A stretch of DNA of 64,000 nt, taken from Photobacterium proteolyticum. GTDB lineage: Bacteria; Pseudomonadota; Gammaproteobacteria; Enterobacterales; Vibrionaceae. The DNA lies in contig NZ_MJIL01000099.1 in the NCBI RefSeq assembly GCF_001939735.1, forward strand, positions 1 through 64,000, read 5' to 3'. The notes below the pieces were generated by a model that saw only the letters and a program-made list of their open reading frames with translations, was not told the DNA's origin and searched no databases. Every line of letters starts with the position of its first letter. Position 1 is the stretch's first letter. Positions 17,835 through 26,329 of the stretch are shown here, piece after piece. A program made the position numbers and the translations under genes.

Positions 17835-18740
17835 ATGAAGAGTACTGAACTAAATTTAATTCCGATATTTGTCGCTATTTTCGAAGAACGCAGCCTGTCA
17901 AAGGCGGCGGTCAGGATGGACATTAGTCAGCCTGCAGTTAGTAAGGCGCTAAAGCGACTGCGTGAAATCTATGACGATCCGCTGTTTCACCGTAATACCT
18001 CTGGGGTTGAGCCCACCACCTTTGCCGTTGATATTTATCCGGCCATGTCAGCGGCACTGAAGAACTTCAGCTCTACATTATCGGCATCACGGGAATTTGA
18101 TCCTAAAACCTCTAAACGGATTTTCTCCATTGCATGTGTCTCTGTTGCCAGTTATACCCTGATCCCGGCTTTAATCCTGCAAATGCGCAAGGAGGCCCCG
18201 AAGATTGCGCTCGAGATTCATCCATTGTTTACCGAGGATATGGAAGCGGATCTGCGTTTGCAGCGATATGACTTAATTATCGATATGCGGCCTCGTGGTC
18301 GGACTGTGCTCAAAACAGAGGTACTGTATTCCGAAGAGCTTAAGGTCGTCTGTTCAGCAAATCATCCTCGGTTAAGTGACAGTGTCACGGTGAGTGAGTT
18401 TCTCAATGAAGATCATGTTGTTGTCGCAAGGTGGCAGGCGAGACGCAGTTTGTTGAATGCAGAAGATTTTCCCGAGCTCGACAAGCGTAATATCATTGTT
18501 CGCGCGCCGGGAGCCCTAGAAATGCTGCCAATTATTGCCGGATCAGACATGATAGGGATCCTGCCGGCATCAACCATCAATGATTTCTCTGAAAAATATA
18601 ATGTTAAGGCATTGCCAATGCCATTTGGCGGCAGCGTACAAGATTTATGTGCTATCTGGCATCCCAGCCGGACATCGGAAAACGCTCATCGCTGGCTTCG
18701 AAACCAGTTGTTCAAAGTCGTTAAAGATGTCGAACTGTAA
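17835..18740 (+). CDS. LysR-family transcriptional regulator
   Basis: The 301-residue protein has an N-terminal winged helix-turn-helix (about 6-64) with the family core LSKAAVRMDISQPAVSKALKRLRE, and a periplasmic-binding-protein-like effector domain (about 92-295). LysR regulators respond to a small molecule and usually act on nearby promoters. Given the context, the divergent sulfatase/MoxR and SUMF1/maturase regions are likely targets. GTG at 17829 is an alternative start two codons earlier. A terminator follows. Confidence 0.93.
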   Translation: MKSTELNLIPIFVAIFEERSLSKAAVRMDISQPAVSKALKRLREIYDDPLFHRNTSGVEPTTFAVDIYPAMSAALKNFSSTLSASREFDPKTSKRIFSIACVSVASYTLIPALILQMRKEAPKIALEIHPLFTEDMEADLRLQRYDLIIDMRPRGRTVLKTEVLYSEELKVVCSANHPRLSDSVTVSEFLNEDHVVVARWQARRSLLNAEDFPELDKRNIIVRAPGALEMLPIIAGSDMIGILPASTINDFSEKYNVKALPMPFGGSVQDLCAIWHPSRTSENAHRWLRNQLFKVVKDVEL

Positions 18741-18771
18741 CGGTTATAGTTTTTGATAGAGCGGTTCGAAT

Positions 18772-18806
18772 AAGCCCGTGCCATGGCGGTACGGGCTTTG
18801 TGTTTT
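18772..18806 (+). terminator. Terminator after the LysR gene
   Basis: A stem of about 10 bp (AGCCCGTGCC with GGTACGGGCT, one G-T pair) and a 5-base loop is followed by CTTTGTGTTTTT. It lies between the convergent LysR and phosphatase genes. Confidence 0.7.
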
Positions 18807-18828
18807 TCATGCTTTGAGAGAACGTGTT

Positions 18829-20565
18829 TTATTTGCTGCTGCCTGCTACCTCTTTTAATACGGTTCCCGTCGTGCCGCTTGGCTGGGTGATCCCCAGTTT
18901 GTTGGAGAGTGTTGGTGCGATGTCGTACGGCGTTATTTCTCGGGTCACTTTATTTGGCTCAATGTTGTAGCCTGCAAAAATGACCGGTACATGAGTATCA
19001 TAGCGCCAAGGCGAGCCATGAGTTGAGGCAATCGTCAGCCCATCCATGTCATTGATATAAGTGCGAGGGGCGAAAACCAAATAGACATCACCTGAACGCT
19101 GTGGATGGTAGTTGTTTTTCACCAGGGTCATAAGGTGACTATCCGGAATACGGTTTGTTTCGATATCGCGACTTGTTACCGCATAGGCGATCCCTTTAAT
19201 TTTCGTCATCTCTTCAGCGACAGCGGCTTGAACATCGGCTAGCTCAATGCCCTTATTTTTGATGAGTTGATGATCGAGATAGATATAAGGCTGGGCGTAA
19301 AGGCGGACAACATTTTCGGGCAATCCAAACTCTTCTCGCAGCCTTTTCTTTAAGTCATTATTTACAATGGTTGACTTATCAAAGTACCCGGCATTGCGAT
19401 AGCCCAGTGCGTTGACCGTAGGGGCGGCTTCCGGCACACCGTGATCGGCTGAAAGTACGATCAGCGTATTCTCCAGGCCAATGTGTGAGTCGACGTGTTT
19501 AAACAGCTTGCCAAGTGTTCTATCTAGCCGGATCAAATTATCTTCTGCTTCCAGGCTGGCAGGGCCGTACATGTGGATCACATAATCGTTGGCCGAGAAA
19601 CTCACAGCCAGATAGTCAGTAAATTTGCCCTTGCCGAGCTGTTCTTTATCGATTAACGCGGATGCAAAGTCAGCCGTTAGCTCATCACCGGCAGGGCTTA
19701 GCGTTAGCATAGTGCTGAAGTATTTGTAGGATGCAGGGCCATAAGGGTGCGGAAAACTGCGCCTGAAGCCAGCCAGATCGACCTTGTAGGAAGGATCGCC
19801 TTCCTTGAGGGTGTAATGCTCGGCAGGTAGGGATAGCTGCCACTGTTGTTTGCTGTATCGAGCCGGATAATTTTGGGCATTCCACTGGTTTACCCATGCT
19901 GGATACTGATCGTAGTAATAATTACTGGTGACAAACTCGGATTGGGCCTTGGAGAACCAGAATGCTTTACCGCTATGACCGGCTAGCGAGATGGCACCAC
20001 GGTCTTTGACTGATACCGAGAAGAGTTTAGACTCGCCATTGCTGGCGACGGCCAGTTCGTCACTGAAGGTTGTCGACAGGATTGGTACCGGGGAGCGACC
20101 ATCTTGTTTAGCGGCTTTTTGTGTCGGGTCGATTTCAGTGGACTGGTTGACCCCGGCATTGGCTGTCAGCATGGCATAGTCGGCATCTTCCACGTTGTAG
20201 ACCAGTCGCTCTAGCTGACGGTCATACCAAACATTTCCTACCATGCCGTGTACGCTCGGAGGTGCTCCTGTTGCCAGGGAGACATGGCCGACAATTGTTT
20301 CGGTATTACCGTGCTGATAGTGCGCATTGGTATAATAAGCGCCTTGTTCCATCAGGTATCGAAAGCCACTGTCACCAAAGTTTTTCTTGTATCGTTCAAT
20401 TAAATCTGCGCGAAGTCCGTCGACGGTGATTTGAAGCACCAGTTTGGGAGCTGAACCTGTAGCTTTGGAAGCTTCAGTCGTATTTTTCGTGGCGGGAGCC
20501 GTCGCATAGCAGGGCACAGCAAGTAACCCGGCGAGAACCAGCATCGGGATGCGTGGTAAGTTCAT
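18829..20565 (-). CDS. PafA-like alkaline phosphatase superfamily enzyme
   Basis: The 578-residue exported protein has a signal peptide (about 1-22) and belongs to the alkaline phosphatase/nucleotide pyrophosphatase superfamily, closest in layout to PafA. The first metal ligand is D49 (ITVDGLR). The likely nucleophile is T90, with GH at 93-94, in the slot where NPP enzymes have T-F-P-N-H. Later ligands lie in SADHGVPE and in STHGSPW. It should cleave phosphomonoesters or diesters in the periplasm. It lies 64 bp downstream of the SUMF1-fold gene on the same strand, so they probably form an operon. Confidence 0.88.
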   Translation of the reverse strand: MNLPRIPMLVLAGLLAVPCYATAPATKNTTEASKATGSAPKLVLQITVDGLRADLIERYKKNFGDSGFRYLMEQGAYYTNAHYQHGNTETIVGHVSLATGAPPSVHGMVGNVWYDRQLERLVYNVEDADYAMLTANAGVNQSTEIDPTQKAAKQDGRSPVPILSTTFSDELAVASNGESKLFSVSVKDRGAISLAGHSGKAFWFSKAQSEFVTSNYYYDQYPAWVNQWNAQNYPARYSKQQWQLSLPAEHYTLKEGDPSYKVDLAGFRRSFPHPYGPASYKYFSTMLTLSPAGDELTADFASALIDKEQLGKGKFTDYLAVSFSANDYVIHMYGPASLEAEDNLIRLDRTLGKLFKHVDSHIGLENTLIVLSADHGVPEAAPTVNALGYRNAGYFDKSTIVNNDLKKRLREEFGLPENVVRLYAQPYIYLDHQLIKNKGIELADVQAAVAEEMTKIKGIAYAVTSRDIETNRIPDSHLMTLVKNNYHPQRSGDVYLVFAPRTYINDMDGLTIASTHGSPWRYDTHVPVIFAGYNIEPNKVTREITPYDIAPTLSNKLGITQPSGTTGTVLKEVAGSSK

Positions 20566-20629
20566 AGTGAGTCCTTATTCTTTTAAACGTAAGAAGGCGA
20601 TGAAATAAGAATGTGTTTTGCAGGTAGCC

Positions 20630-21454
20630 TTAGTCGGCATCACGGACCAGACGCAGTCCCATGTCAGACATAATTACCGACTGGCTGGCAAAGTCCCGAC
20701 GGAAATTTTCCGACTCATCAGCATCGTAAGAAAAGCTGCCACCGCGGACAGATTTGTGGGCAAGCCCGATATCAGTCTCTTTAGCGTTGTTAGGGTTGTC
20801 TGTCGGGCCGTAGCGGTAGAAGTTCTCATCAAAGGCATCAATAACGAATTCACCGACATTGCCAGTCATATCGTACAAGCCGAGATCGTTGGGCTTTTTC
20901 ATGCCTACAGGCTGAGCACGGTTTCGGGCATTACCGGCATACCAGGCAACCTCATTGATGTCATTTGACCCGCTGTAGAGATAGCCCTGACTCTTGTTAC
21001 CACCACGAGCAGCGTATTCCCACTCGGCTTCTGTCGGCAGGCGGTAATGGCTACCCGTCTGGGCGTTGAGCTGTTCAATGAAATAGCTGGCCTGTTGCCA
21101 GCTAAGGTTGTTCACCGGTACATCTTTACCTTTGAAGTAACTCATGGATGAACCCATGACACTTTCGAATAGCTCTTGAGTCACTTCAAACCTCGAAATA
21201 TAAAAGCTATCAAGGCTAACGGTGCGTGCCGGGCTTTCAGCTTTTTTTGCCTCGGGTAGGGATGTGCCCATCGTAAAGCTTCCACCTTCTACCAACACCA
21301 TATTGGCTTCTATCTGCAGGGCAACAGGATGCGTTGTGACCTGGCTTGAATGGGCAACTCCCCAATAGACAGCAGGAATATAGACTGCAAGACCAAGAGT
21401 GGAAAGAGTCAAGGTACGCATAGGTAAAGTACGGATAGAACGGGGGGCTTTCAT
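20630..21454 (-). CDS. SUMF1/FGE-fold exported protein lacking all cysteines
   Basis: This 274-residue protein has an N-terminal membrane or signal segment (about 14-33) and a full SUMF1 (formylglycine-generating enzyme-like) domain. That domain shows MVLVEGGSFTMG, RLPTEAEWEYAARGG, GLYDMTGNVGE and SVRGGSF. True formylglycine-generating enzymes need two active-site cysteines near the C-terminus. Here that segment reads SYDADESENFRRDF and the whole protein contains no cysteine. It therefore cannot make formylglycine by the known mechanism and more likely binds ligands or partners. It precedes the PafA-like phosphatase and is divergent from the maturase. Confidence 0.9.
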   Translation of the reverse strand: MKAPRSIRTLPMRTLTLSTLGLAVYIPAVYWGVAHSSQVTTHPVALQIEANMVLVEGGSFTMGTSLPEAKKAESPARTVSLDSFYISRFEVTQELFESVMGSSMSYFKGKDVPVNNLSWQQASYFIEQLNAQTGSHYRLPTEAEWEYAARGGNKSQGYLYSGSNDINEVAWYAGNARNRAQPVGMKKPNDLGLYDMTGNVGEFVIDAFDENFYRYGPTDNPNNAKETDIGLAHKSVRGGSFSYDADESENFRRDFASQSVIMSDMGLRLVRDAD

Positions 21455-21595
21455 AACGGAGCTCCGCTTAATAATTAGGCGTTTCTAGTTTATGGAAAAA
21501 CGCCATTCCAATTGGTTATAAGGGGTATAACAAGCGCTGGGCTGCGCGGGGATTTACACTGCGAGCATCATTTTGAGTCTATCTGGTGGTGCAAT
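21455..21595. promoter_or_regulatory. Divergent promoter region, SUMF1-like / maturase
   Basis: This 141-bp gap holds the promoters of two divergent units. It is a plausible target of the LysR regulator, though no operator was defined by eye. Confidence 0.35.
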
Positions 21596-22915
21596 ATGCT
21601 GATTACCCAAGGTCCACAATTTAACGGCAAGGCGTCGAAACGAATGCATGTGATGGCAAAACCGATTGGTGCTGCATGTAATATCGATTGTACTTACTGT
21701 TATTACCTCAGTAAGCAGGATTTGCTGGAATATAAGCAAGGCTGCTCTCCCAAGCTTGATGAGCAAGCCTTAGAGACTTATATCCGTCAGTACATTGAAG
21801 GGCAGAACACACCAGAAATTATCTTCTCGTGGCAGGGGGGCGAACCGACGATGCTGGGGCTGGACTATTTTCGCAAGATAGTTGAGTTACAAAGAAAGTA
21901 TCAGCCTCCGGGTATTGTGATTGCGAATGATCTGCAGACAAACGGCACGTTACTTAACGATGAGTGGTGCGAATTTCTGGCCGCAAATAACTTTCTCGTC
22001 GGACTAAGCATCGATGGTCCGGAAATGCTGCATAATGCTTACCGGACAAACCGAGCCGGACGAGGCACATTTCGCCAGGTAATGGCTGCCGTCGAGTTAC
22101 TACATAAGCATAAGTTGAAGTTTGCGACCTTAACCTGTGTAAATAATCTAACTAGCAAGAACCCACTTGAAGTGTACCGCTTTCTTCGCGATGAGGTGCG
22201 CTCGCCTCAAATGCAATTTATTCCGATCGTCGAGCAAAAAACTTTCCGTACTACGGCACCGCAGACCTGGCAACCGCAAGAACAGCTACGTCAGGGGGAT
22301 AACCGATTGAAGCCCTGGCATAAAAAGTCAGTGGTCGAGCCTTGGTGTGTGTCTGACGAGGGGTGGGGAGATTTCCTGATTGCTGTTTTTGACGAATGGG
22401 TAAAACACGATCTGGGTAAGGTGTTTGTGCAGTATTTTGAGGCCAGTGTCGAGACCTGGATGGGGCGTAAAAACCCGTTATGTACCTTAGGCGAAATGTG
22501 CGGAAAGGGACTGGCTATGGAGCCAAACGGTGATGTGTTCACCTGTGACCATTATGTGTACCCCGAGTACAAGATAGGCAATATTCATCATCAAAAACTG
22601 GATGAAATGGCATATTCGGAGCAGCAGCAGGCGTTTGGCTTTGCCAAGTCTCGCACCTTGACCAGCCAGTGCCAGCAGTGTGATTACCAGTTTGCCTGCT
22701 TTGGCGAGTGCCCTAAAAACCGTTTTATCCGTACCAAAGATGGAGAGCCGGGGCTGAATTACCTATGCGCTGGTTGGAAAAAATTCTTTAGCCATGCGGA
22801 TAAGTCGTTGGCTTACATTTTGAGAGCGACGGGCCACCCTGTTGCCCATGGCAAATACCGGGATGAGTTGCTTAAGCCATCAATGAATCGTTTTCCCTAT
22901 CCGCCGCAGTTCTGA
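21596..22915 (+). CDS. Anaerobic sulfatase-maturating enzyme (radical SAM)
   Basis: The 439-residue protein has the radical-SAM cluster motif C28-x3-C32-x2-C35 (CNIDCTYC) followed by YY, typical of anaerobic sulfatase maturases. It also has a C-terminal SPASM region with the cysteine series CTLGEMC, TCDHYVYP, CQQC, CFGEC and LCAGW. These enzymes oxidise a Cys or Ser of a sulfatase to formylglycine without oxygen, in the cytoplasm before export. Its likely client is the C-T-A-G-R sulfatase at 9297-10862. The frame is open 28 codons upstream, but the ATG at 21596 gives the family's usual N-terminus. Confidence 0.94.
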   Translation: MLITQGPQFNGKASKRMHVMAKPIGAACNIDCTYCYYLSKQDLLEYKQGCSPKLDEQALETYIRQYIEGQNTPEIIFSWQGGEPTMLGLDYFRKIVELQRKYQPPGIVIANDLQTNGTLLNDEWCEFLAANNFLVGLSIDGPEMLHNAYRTNRAGRGTFRQVMAAVELLHKHKLKFATLTCVNNLTSKNPLEVYRFLRDEVRSPQMQFIPIVEQKTFRTTAPQTWQPQEQLRQGDNRLKPWHKKSVVEPWCVSDEGWGDFLIAVFDEWVKHDLGKVFVQYFEASVETWMGRKNPLCTLGEMCGKGLAMEPNGDVFTCDHYVYPEYKIGNIHHQKLDEMAYSEQQQAFGFAKSRTLTSQCQQCDYQFACFGECPKNRFIRTKDGEPGLNYLCAGWKKFFSHADKSLAYILRATGHPVAHGKYRDELLKPSMNRFPYPPQF

Positions 22916-22930
22916 TCAGCGAGGTTTTCG

Positions 22931-24010
22931 ATGAACAAATTATCTTTCAGCTTCAGAAGTATTGCGAAGCCTGCGGTATCTGCCGTCTTATCGCTATCTT
23001 TATTGGCGCCTTTGCAGGTAAATGCACAGTCCTCTGAGGTAGCAAACGCTCAGGCAGAGTCTGACACAGGACTAGTAGTCACTCGGGGCTTTAATGTAAC
23101 TGAGGACACGCAGTCGGCTCAGCTTCAGAAGTGGGTCTATACCGCGCAAGATCAGCGCCAAAGTGATGAGGAGAGGGCTGAGGCGTTACGCCAACTCGCT
23201 CGCTATCCAAACCAGAATAGCCTGGTGGCTGTTGTTCGTGGATTACGTGATAGCAGTGCTGCTGTAAGAGAAGCTGCAGTGATTGGTGCGGAGCCCTATC
23301 AGTTCGAGCACCGCTGGCGAATGATATCGCCATTGCTTAATGATCCGGTTTTCCAGGTGAAGTTGGCTGCAACCACCAGTCTGATCCGAGATTTCGGTAA
23401 CATGTCTCCCGAACAACAGGCAATGATGGAAAACCCAACCTCGGCATTAATCCAACACTTGTCTGAGCAAGAAGACAAAGGCATGCAGCTTTTGCTGGCA
23501 GATGTCTATCGCTGGCATCAGGAATTCGGGCGTGCAAGTCGTATTTATCAAAGACTATTGGCTGACAATCAAACCGATCCGCAAATCTGGCTAAGCATGG
23601 CTGATAACCAGCGTGCACTGGGGCTGGACAGTGATGCGTTGGTTACGTTAGAGCAGGCGATAGAACGATTGCCAAATGAGGCCAACTTACATTACTCCAA
23701 GGCACTGACACTGGTTCGGTTGGAACAAAAAAACGTTGCTGCCAAAGCGATGCAGCGTGCAGCATCACTAGCGAAGACTAACAGCTATTTTTGGTATCTC
23801 AGTGGCGTACTGCAAGAGCCAGTTAACCTTGATGCGGCCATATCGGCTTTTGAACAGGCTTATCTGATCTCTGGTGCCCCGGAACAGCTCTACGCCGTTT
23901 GCGATATCTATATTCGCAACGGGCATCAGAAAACTGACGCTTGCCTGCAAGAGCTCGGCAAAATTGCGCCTGAGTATGTCATCAACGAACTCCAATCTAA
24001 GCGTGGCTGA
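22931..24010 (+). CDS. Exported HEAT/TPR repeat protein
   Basis: The 359-residue protein has a signal peptide (about 1-33, ending VNAQ). A HEAT-like helical block (about 75-135) contains EALRQLARYPNQNSLVAVVRGLRD and AAVREAAV, and TPR units follow (about 170-320). Such repeats mediate protein-protein contacts, so a periplasmic scaffold is likely. It follows the maturase by 15 bases and precedes a FadL-like porin, forming an apparent three-gene operon. Confidence 0.8.
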   Translation: MNKLSFSFRSIAKPAVSAVLSLSLLAPLQVNAQSSEVANAQAESDTGLVVTRGFNVTEDTQSAQLQKWVYTAQDQRQSDEERAEALRQLARYPNQNSLVAVVRGLRDSSAAVREAAVIGAEPYQFEHRWRMISPLLNDPVFQVKLAATTSLIRDFGNMSPEQQAMMENPTSALIQHLSEQEDKGMQLLLADVYRWHQEFGRASRIYQRLLADNQTDPQIWLSMADNQRALGLDSDALVTLEQAIERLPNEANLHYSKALTLVRLEQKNVAAKAMQRAASLAKTNSYFWYLSGVLQEPVNLDAAISAFEQAYLISGAPEQLYAVCDIYIRNGHQKTDACLQELGKIAPEYVINELQSKRG

Positions 24011-24046
24011 GTATTTTAGCCCGTAATCTACCCGAAAATAACAACG

Positions 24047-25222
24047 ATGAGTGACGTAATGCGAATAACAACGCCGACCCTATTGACTGCGGTATCTGTA
24101 CTGTCTTTACCGGTACAGGCAAGTGGCATTTTTCTTCAGGAGGCCGTGACGGCAAATGCCGGGACAGCAACCGCTGGTGATGGCGTTTATAGTGGTTCGG
24201 CTGCTGCAATGTGGGCGAACCCGGCCACCATGAGTGATATGAGAGATCAGCTCACGACATTTAATGTTCTCGGCTTCGATCTGGAAATGAAGTATCGGGA
24301 CAATACTGGTCAGGGGGATGGAAAAGCAAGCTCTTTTCTTCCATCATTTGGTGCTTTTCATGCCCACCAGATCAGCGACAATGTGCACCTTGGGCTCGCT
24401 TTAGGTGCCGTTGGTGGCTCAAGTCTGGCTTATGGCGATCAGTGGGCCGGAGCCGCGGCACTTGATGAAATTACCCTAACTGCCATGCAGTTCAATCCCT
24501 CGTTGAGTTATAGCCTTAATGAACAATGGGCTGTAGGGATCGGGTTACAGCTTAGCTGGGCAGCACTTCAGCAATCGACGAGTTTGATTGAAGCCAAGCA
24601 GGACACTGACTGGGCCTTTGGTGCAAATATTGGGGTGATATATACCCATGATGAACGGTTTAAGGTCGGGGCAAGTTTCCGGAGTAAACTTGAGCATGAG
24701 TTTGACACGAGGGTTACCGGTCCTACCGAGTTGGGGGTGATTAACCGACTACAGACTGATATCAGTCTTCCGGCGTTAATGGATGTTAGTGCCAGCTATG
24801 CAGTCACGCCACAGTTGGATGTACTGACGTCGGTGCAATGGCATCGCTGGAGTGAGTGGGATACAACGGTACTTGATTTTGGCTTGGGTGATAGTGGTGT
24901 TGTGATCGACCGTGACTGGGATGATGTCTGGAAGGTAGCTTTGGGGGCGGATTATCAACTAAACCACAGATGGCGATTAAAGGCCGGTATCTCCTATGAA
25001 TCGTCGCCACAGGATGATGCAAGCAAGCAGTGGGTTGACGTACCGGTTGGCGAGCAATATCGTTATTCGGTCGGTGCATCCACTTATTGGGATGATATTA
25101 AGATTGATGCCTTCTATGAATACGCAGATCTTGGTGGGGTCGATATCAGGCGTAACTTGCCAAGTTTGGATGGAACATTTGACGGCCGTATACACTTTGT
25201 TGGTGTGAGCTTTACGTATTAA
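24047..25222 (+). CDS. FadL/OmpP1-family outer-membrane channel
   Basis: The 391-residue protein has a signal peptide (ending QASG at about 25) followed directly by the FadL-type N-terminal plug motif, with SGIFLQEAVTANAGTATAG and a conserved AAAMWANPATM. It continues with alternating beta strands to a C-terminal aromatic (VSFTY). FadL channels import hydrophobic compounds such as fatty acids or aromatics. Next to a sulfatase and phosphatase it may bring in a hydrophobic ester substrate (inference). An inner ATG at 24059 is possible. Confidence 0.9.
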   Translation: MSDVMRITTPTLLTAVSVLSLPVQASGIFLQEAVTANAGTATAGDGVYSGSAAAMWANPATMSDMRDQLTTFNVLGFDLEMKYRDNTGQGDGKASSFLPSFGAFHAHQISDNVHLGLALGAVGGSSLAYGDQWAGAAALDEITLTAMQFNPSLSYSLNEQWAVGIGLQLSWAALQQSTSLIEAKQDTDWAFGANIGVIYTHDERFKVGASFRSKLEHEFDTRVTGPTELGVINRLQTDISLPALMDVSASYAVTPQLDVLTSVQWHRWSEWDTTVLDFGLGDSGVVIDRDWDDVWKVALGADYQLNHRWRLKAGISYESSPQDDASKQWVDVPVGEQYRYSVGASTYWDDIKIDAFYEYADLGGVDIRRNLPSLDGTFDGRIHFVGVSFTY

Positions 25223-25251
25223 TCATTCAGCGTGAAGTAATATGTTATGTT

Positions 25252-25275
25252 AACGCCTTGCCTGAGCAGGGCGTT
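25252..25275 (+). terminator. Hairpin after the FadL-like gene
   Basis: A 10-bp stem (AACGCCTTGC with GCAGGGCGTT, one G-T pair) and a CTGA loop start 30 bp past the stop. The following bases are only moderately T-rich, so termination efficiency is uncertain. Confidence 0.5.
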
Positions 25276-25406
25276 GCTATATTGAGCAGTTATTTTTCAT
25301 TGTGAGCGTTTTATTGGAATTTAAGTCATAAATCTATCAATAAGAGGCGGCTTTACTAACCGGAGAGTATAGGATTGGCCTTGGAAACAACAGAGGGGAC
25401 AACTGA

Positions 25407-26198
25407 ATGATTGAAGAAAGCGGTTTGGATACATATCAAGCAACAGCGCATCGGTTAATGATGATTAAAGGAGGAGCAAGATGCTTTGCCTTTGATCCAA
25501 ACCGTGACAGGTTTAACCTGCTGCATTGTGCAGATACCAGTGTACGCAATGAGCTGAATGCCAATCGTATCAAGATTAATGACCGCTATATTGCAATTGC
25601 GTCGCAGTTCCCATATCAACATCAGTTGGAAAGTCATTTTCAGATGCTGGTGGAAAATCGAACGCCTGTTCTGGTTGTACTGGCAAGTGACACTGATATT
25701 CAGGGCAATGATCTTCCAGATTATTTCTCGAATTCTTCGATTTACGGCAACATTAGGACACAATCGGTATTTTCGAGCACAGAAGGCCTTGGAAGTGGGA
25801 TTGAGGCCAGAGTCTATCAATTAAATGTCGCTGGGTATGATGCCTCTATCGATATACCTGTGGTACACGTACATAATTGGCCAGATCATCAAACTGTCAG
25901 CTCGGAAGCAACAATTAACTTAGTTGCCTTGATTGAGCGCATTACTGCCAATAAGCGTGCTTTTTATGAAAAGAGACGAAGCCGTGCAGTGCACGATCCA
26001 GCAAAACTGTTACCAGTTATTCATTGCCGGGCGGGCGTAGGCCGTACGGGGCAGACGATAGCTACTATGGCAATGAACACATATCCAAGTATGTCTTTAG
26101 AAGCGATTACCCGGGATCTGAGAGCTTCACGAAACGACTTTATGATCCAGACCCCTGTTCAGATGGAAACTTTAGTTCGTCTAATGGAAGAGAAATAA
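25407..26198 (+). CDS. YopH-type protein tyrosine phosphatase
   Basis: The 263-residue protein is a classical tyrosine-phosphatase domain closely resembling the catalytic domain of Yersinia YopH. The P-loop is H206-C-R-A-G-V-G-R213-T, with nucleophile C207 and R213. The acid is in the WPD loop (158-160), and the Q-loop glutamine lies in FMIQTPVQ (about 245-252). The strings HQLESHFQML and ENRTPVLVVLAS also match YopH. It lacks the YopH N-terminal secretion and targeting part and has no signal peptide. It could be a secreted effector or a cytoplasmic enzyme. GAGGGG precedes the ATG. Confidence 0.93.
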   Translation: MIEESGLDTYQATAHRLMMIKGGARCFAFDPNRDRFNLLHCADTSVRNELNANRIKINDRYIAIASQFPYQHQLESHFQMLVENRTPVLVVLASDTDIQGNDLPDYFSNSSIYGNIRTQSVFSSTEGLGSGIEARVYQLNVAGYDASIDIPVVHVHNWPDHQTVSSEATINLVALIERITANKRAFYEKRRSRAVHDPAKLLPVIHCRAGVGRTGQTIATMAMNTYPSMSLEAITRDLRASRNDFMIQTPVQMETLVRLMEEK

Positions 26199-26329
26199 AA
26201 TCGCGTTATAGGTAAAGGCAAACAAGTTAGTTTGTAGAATAGACGCTTGATGTGATCATAGTCACCATGATTCACATGTGATTTACTATTATTCCCTGAA
26301 GTATTCAAAATGATGTTCAGGGAATGAGT

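Noticed and set aside
20630..21454. Functional formylglycine-generating enzyme
   Set aside because: The SUMF1 scaffold is present but the protein has no cysteine, so the known copper-thiolate mechanism is impossible.
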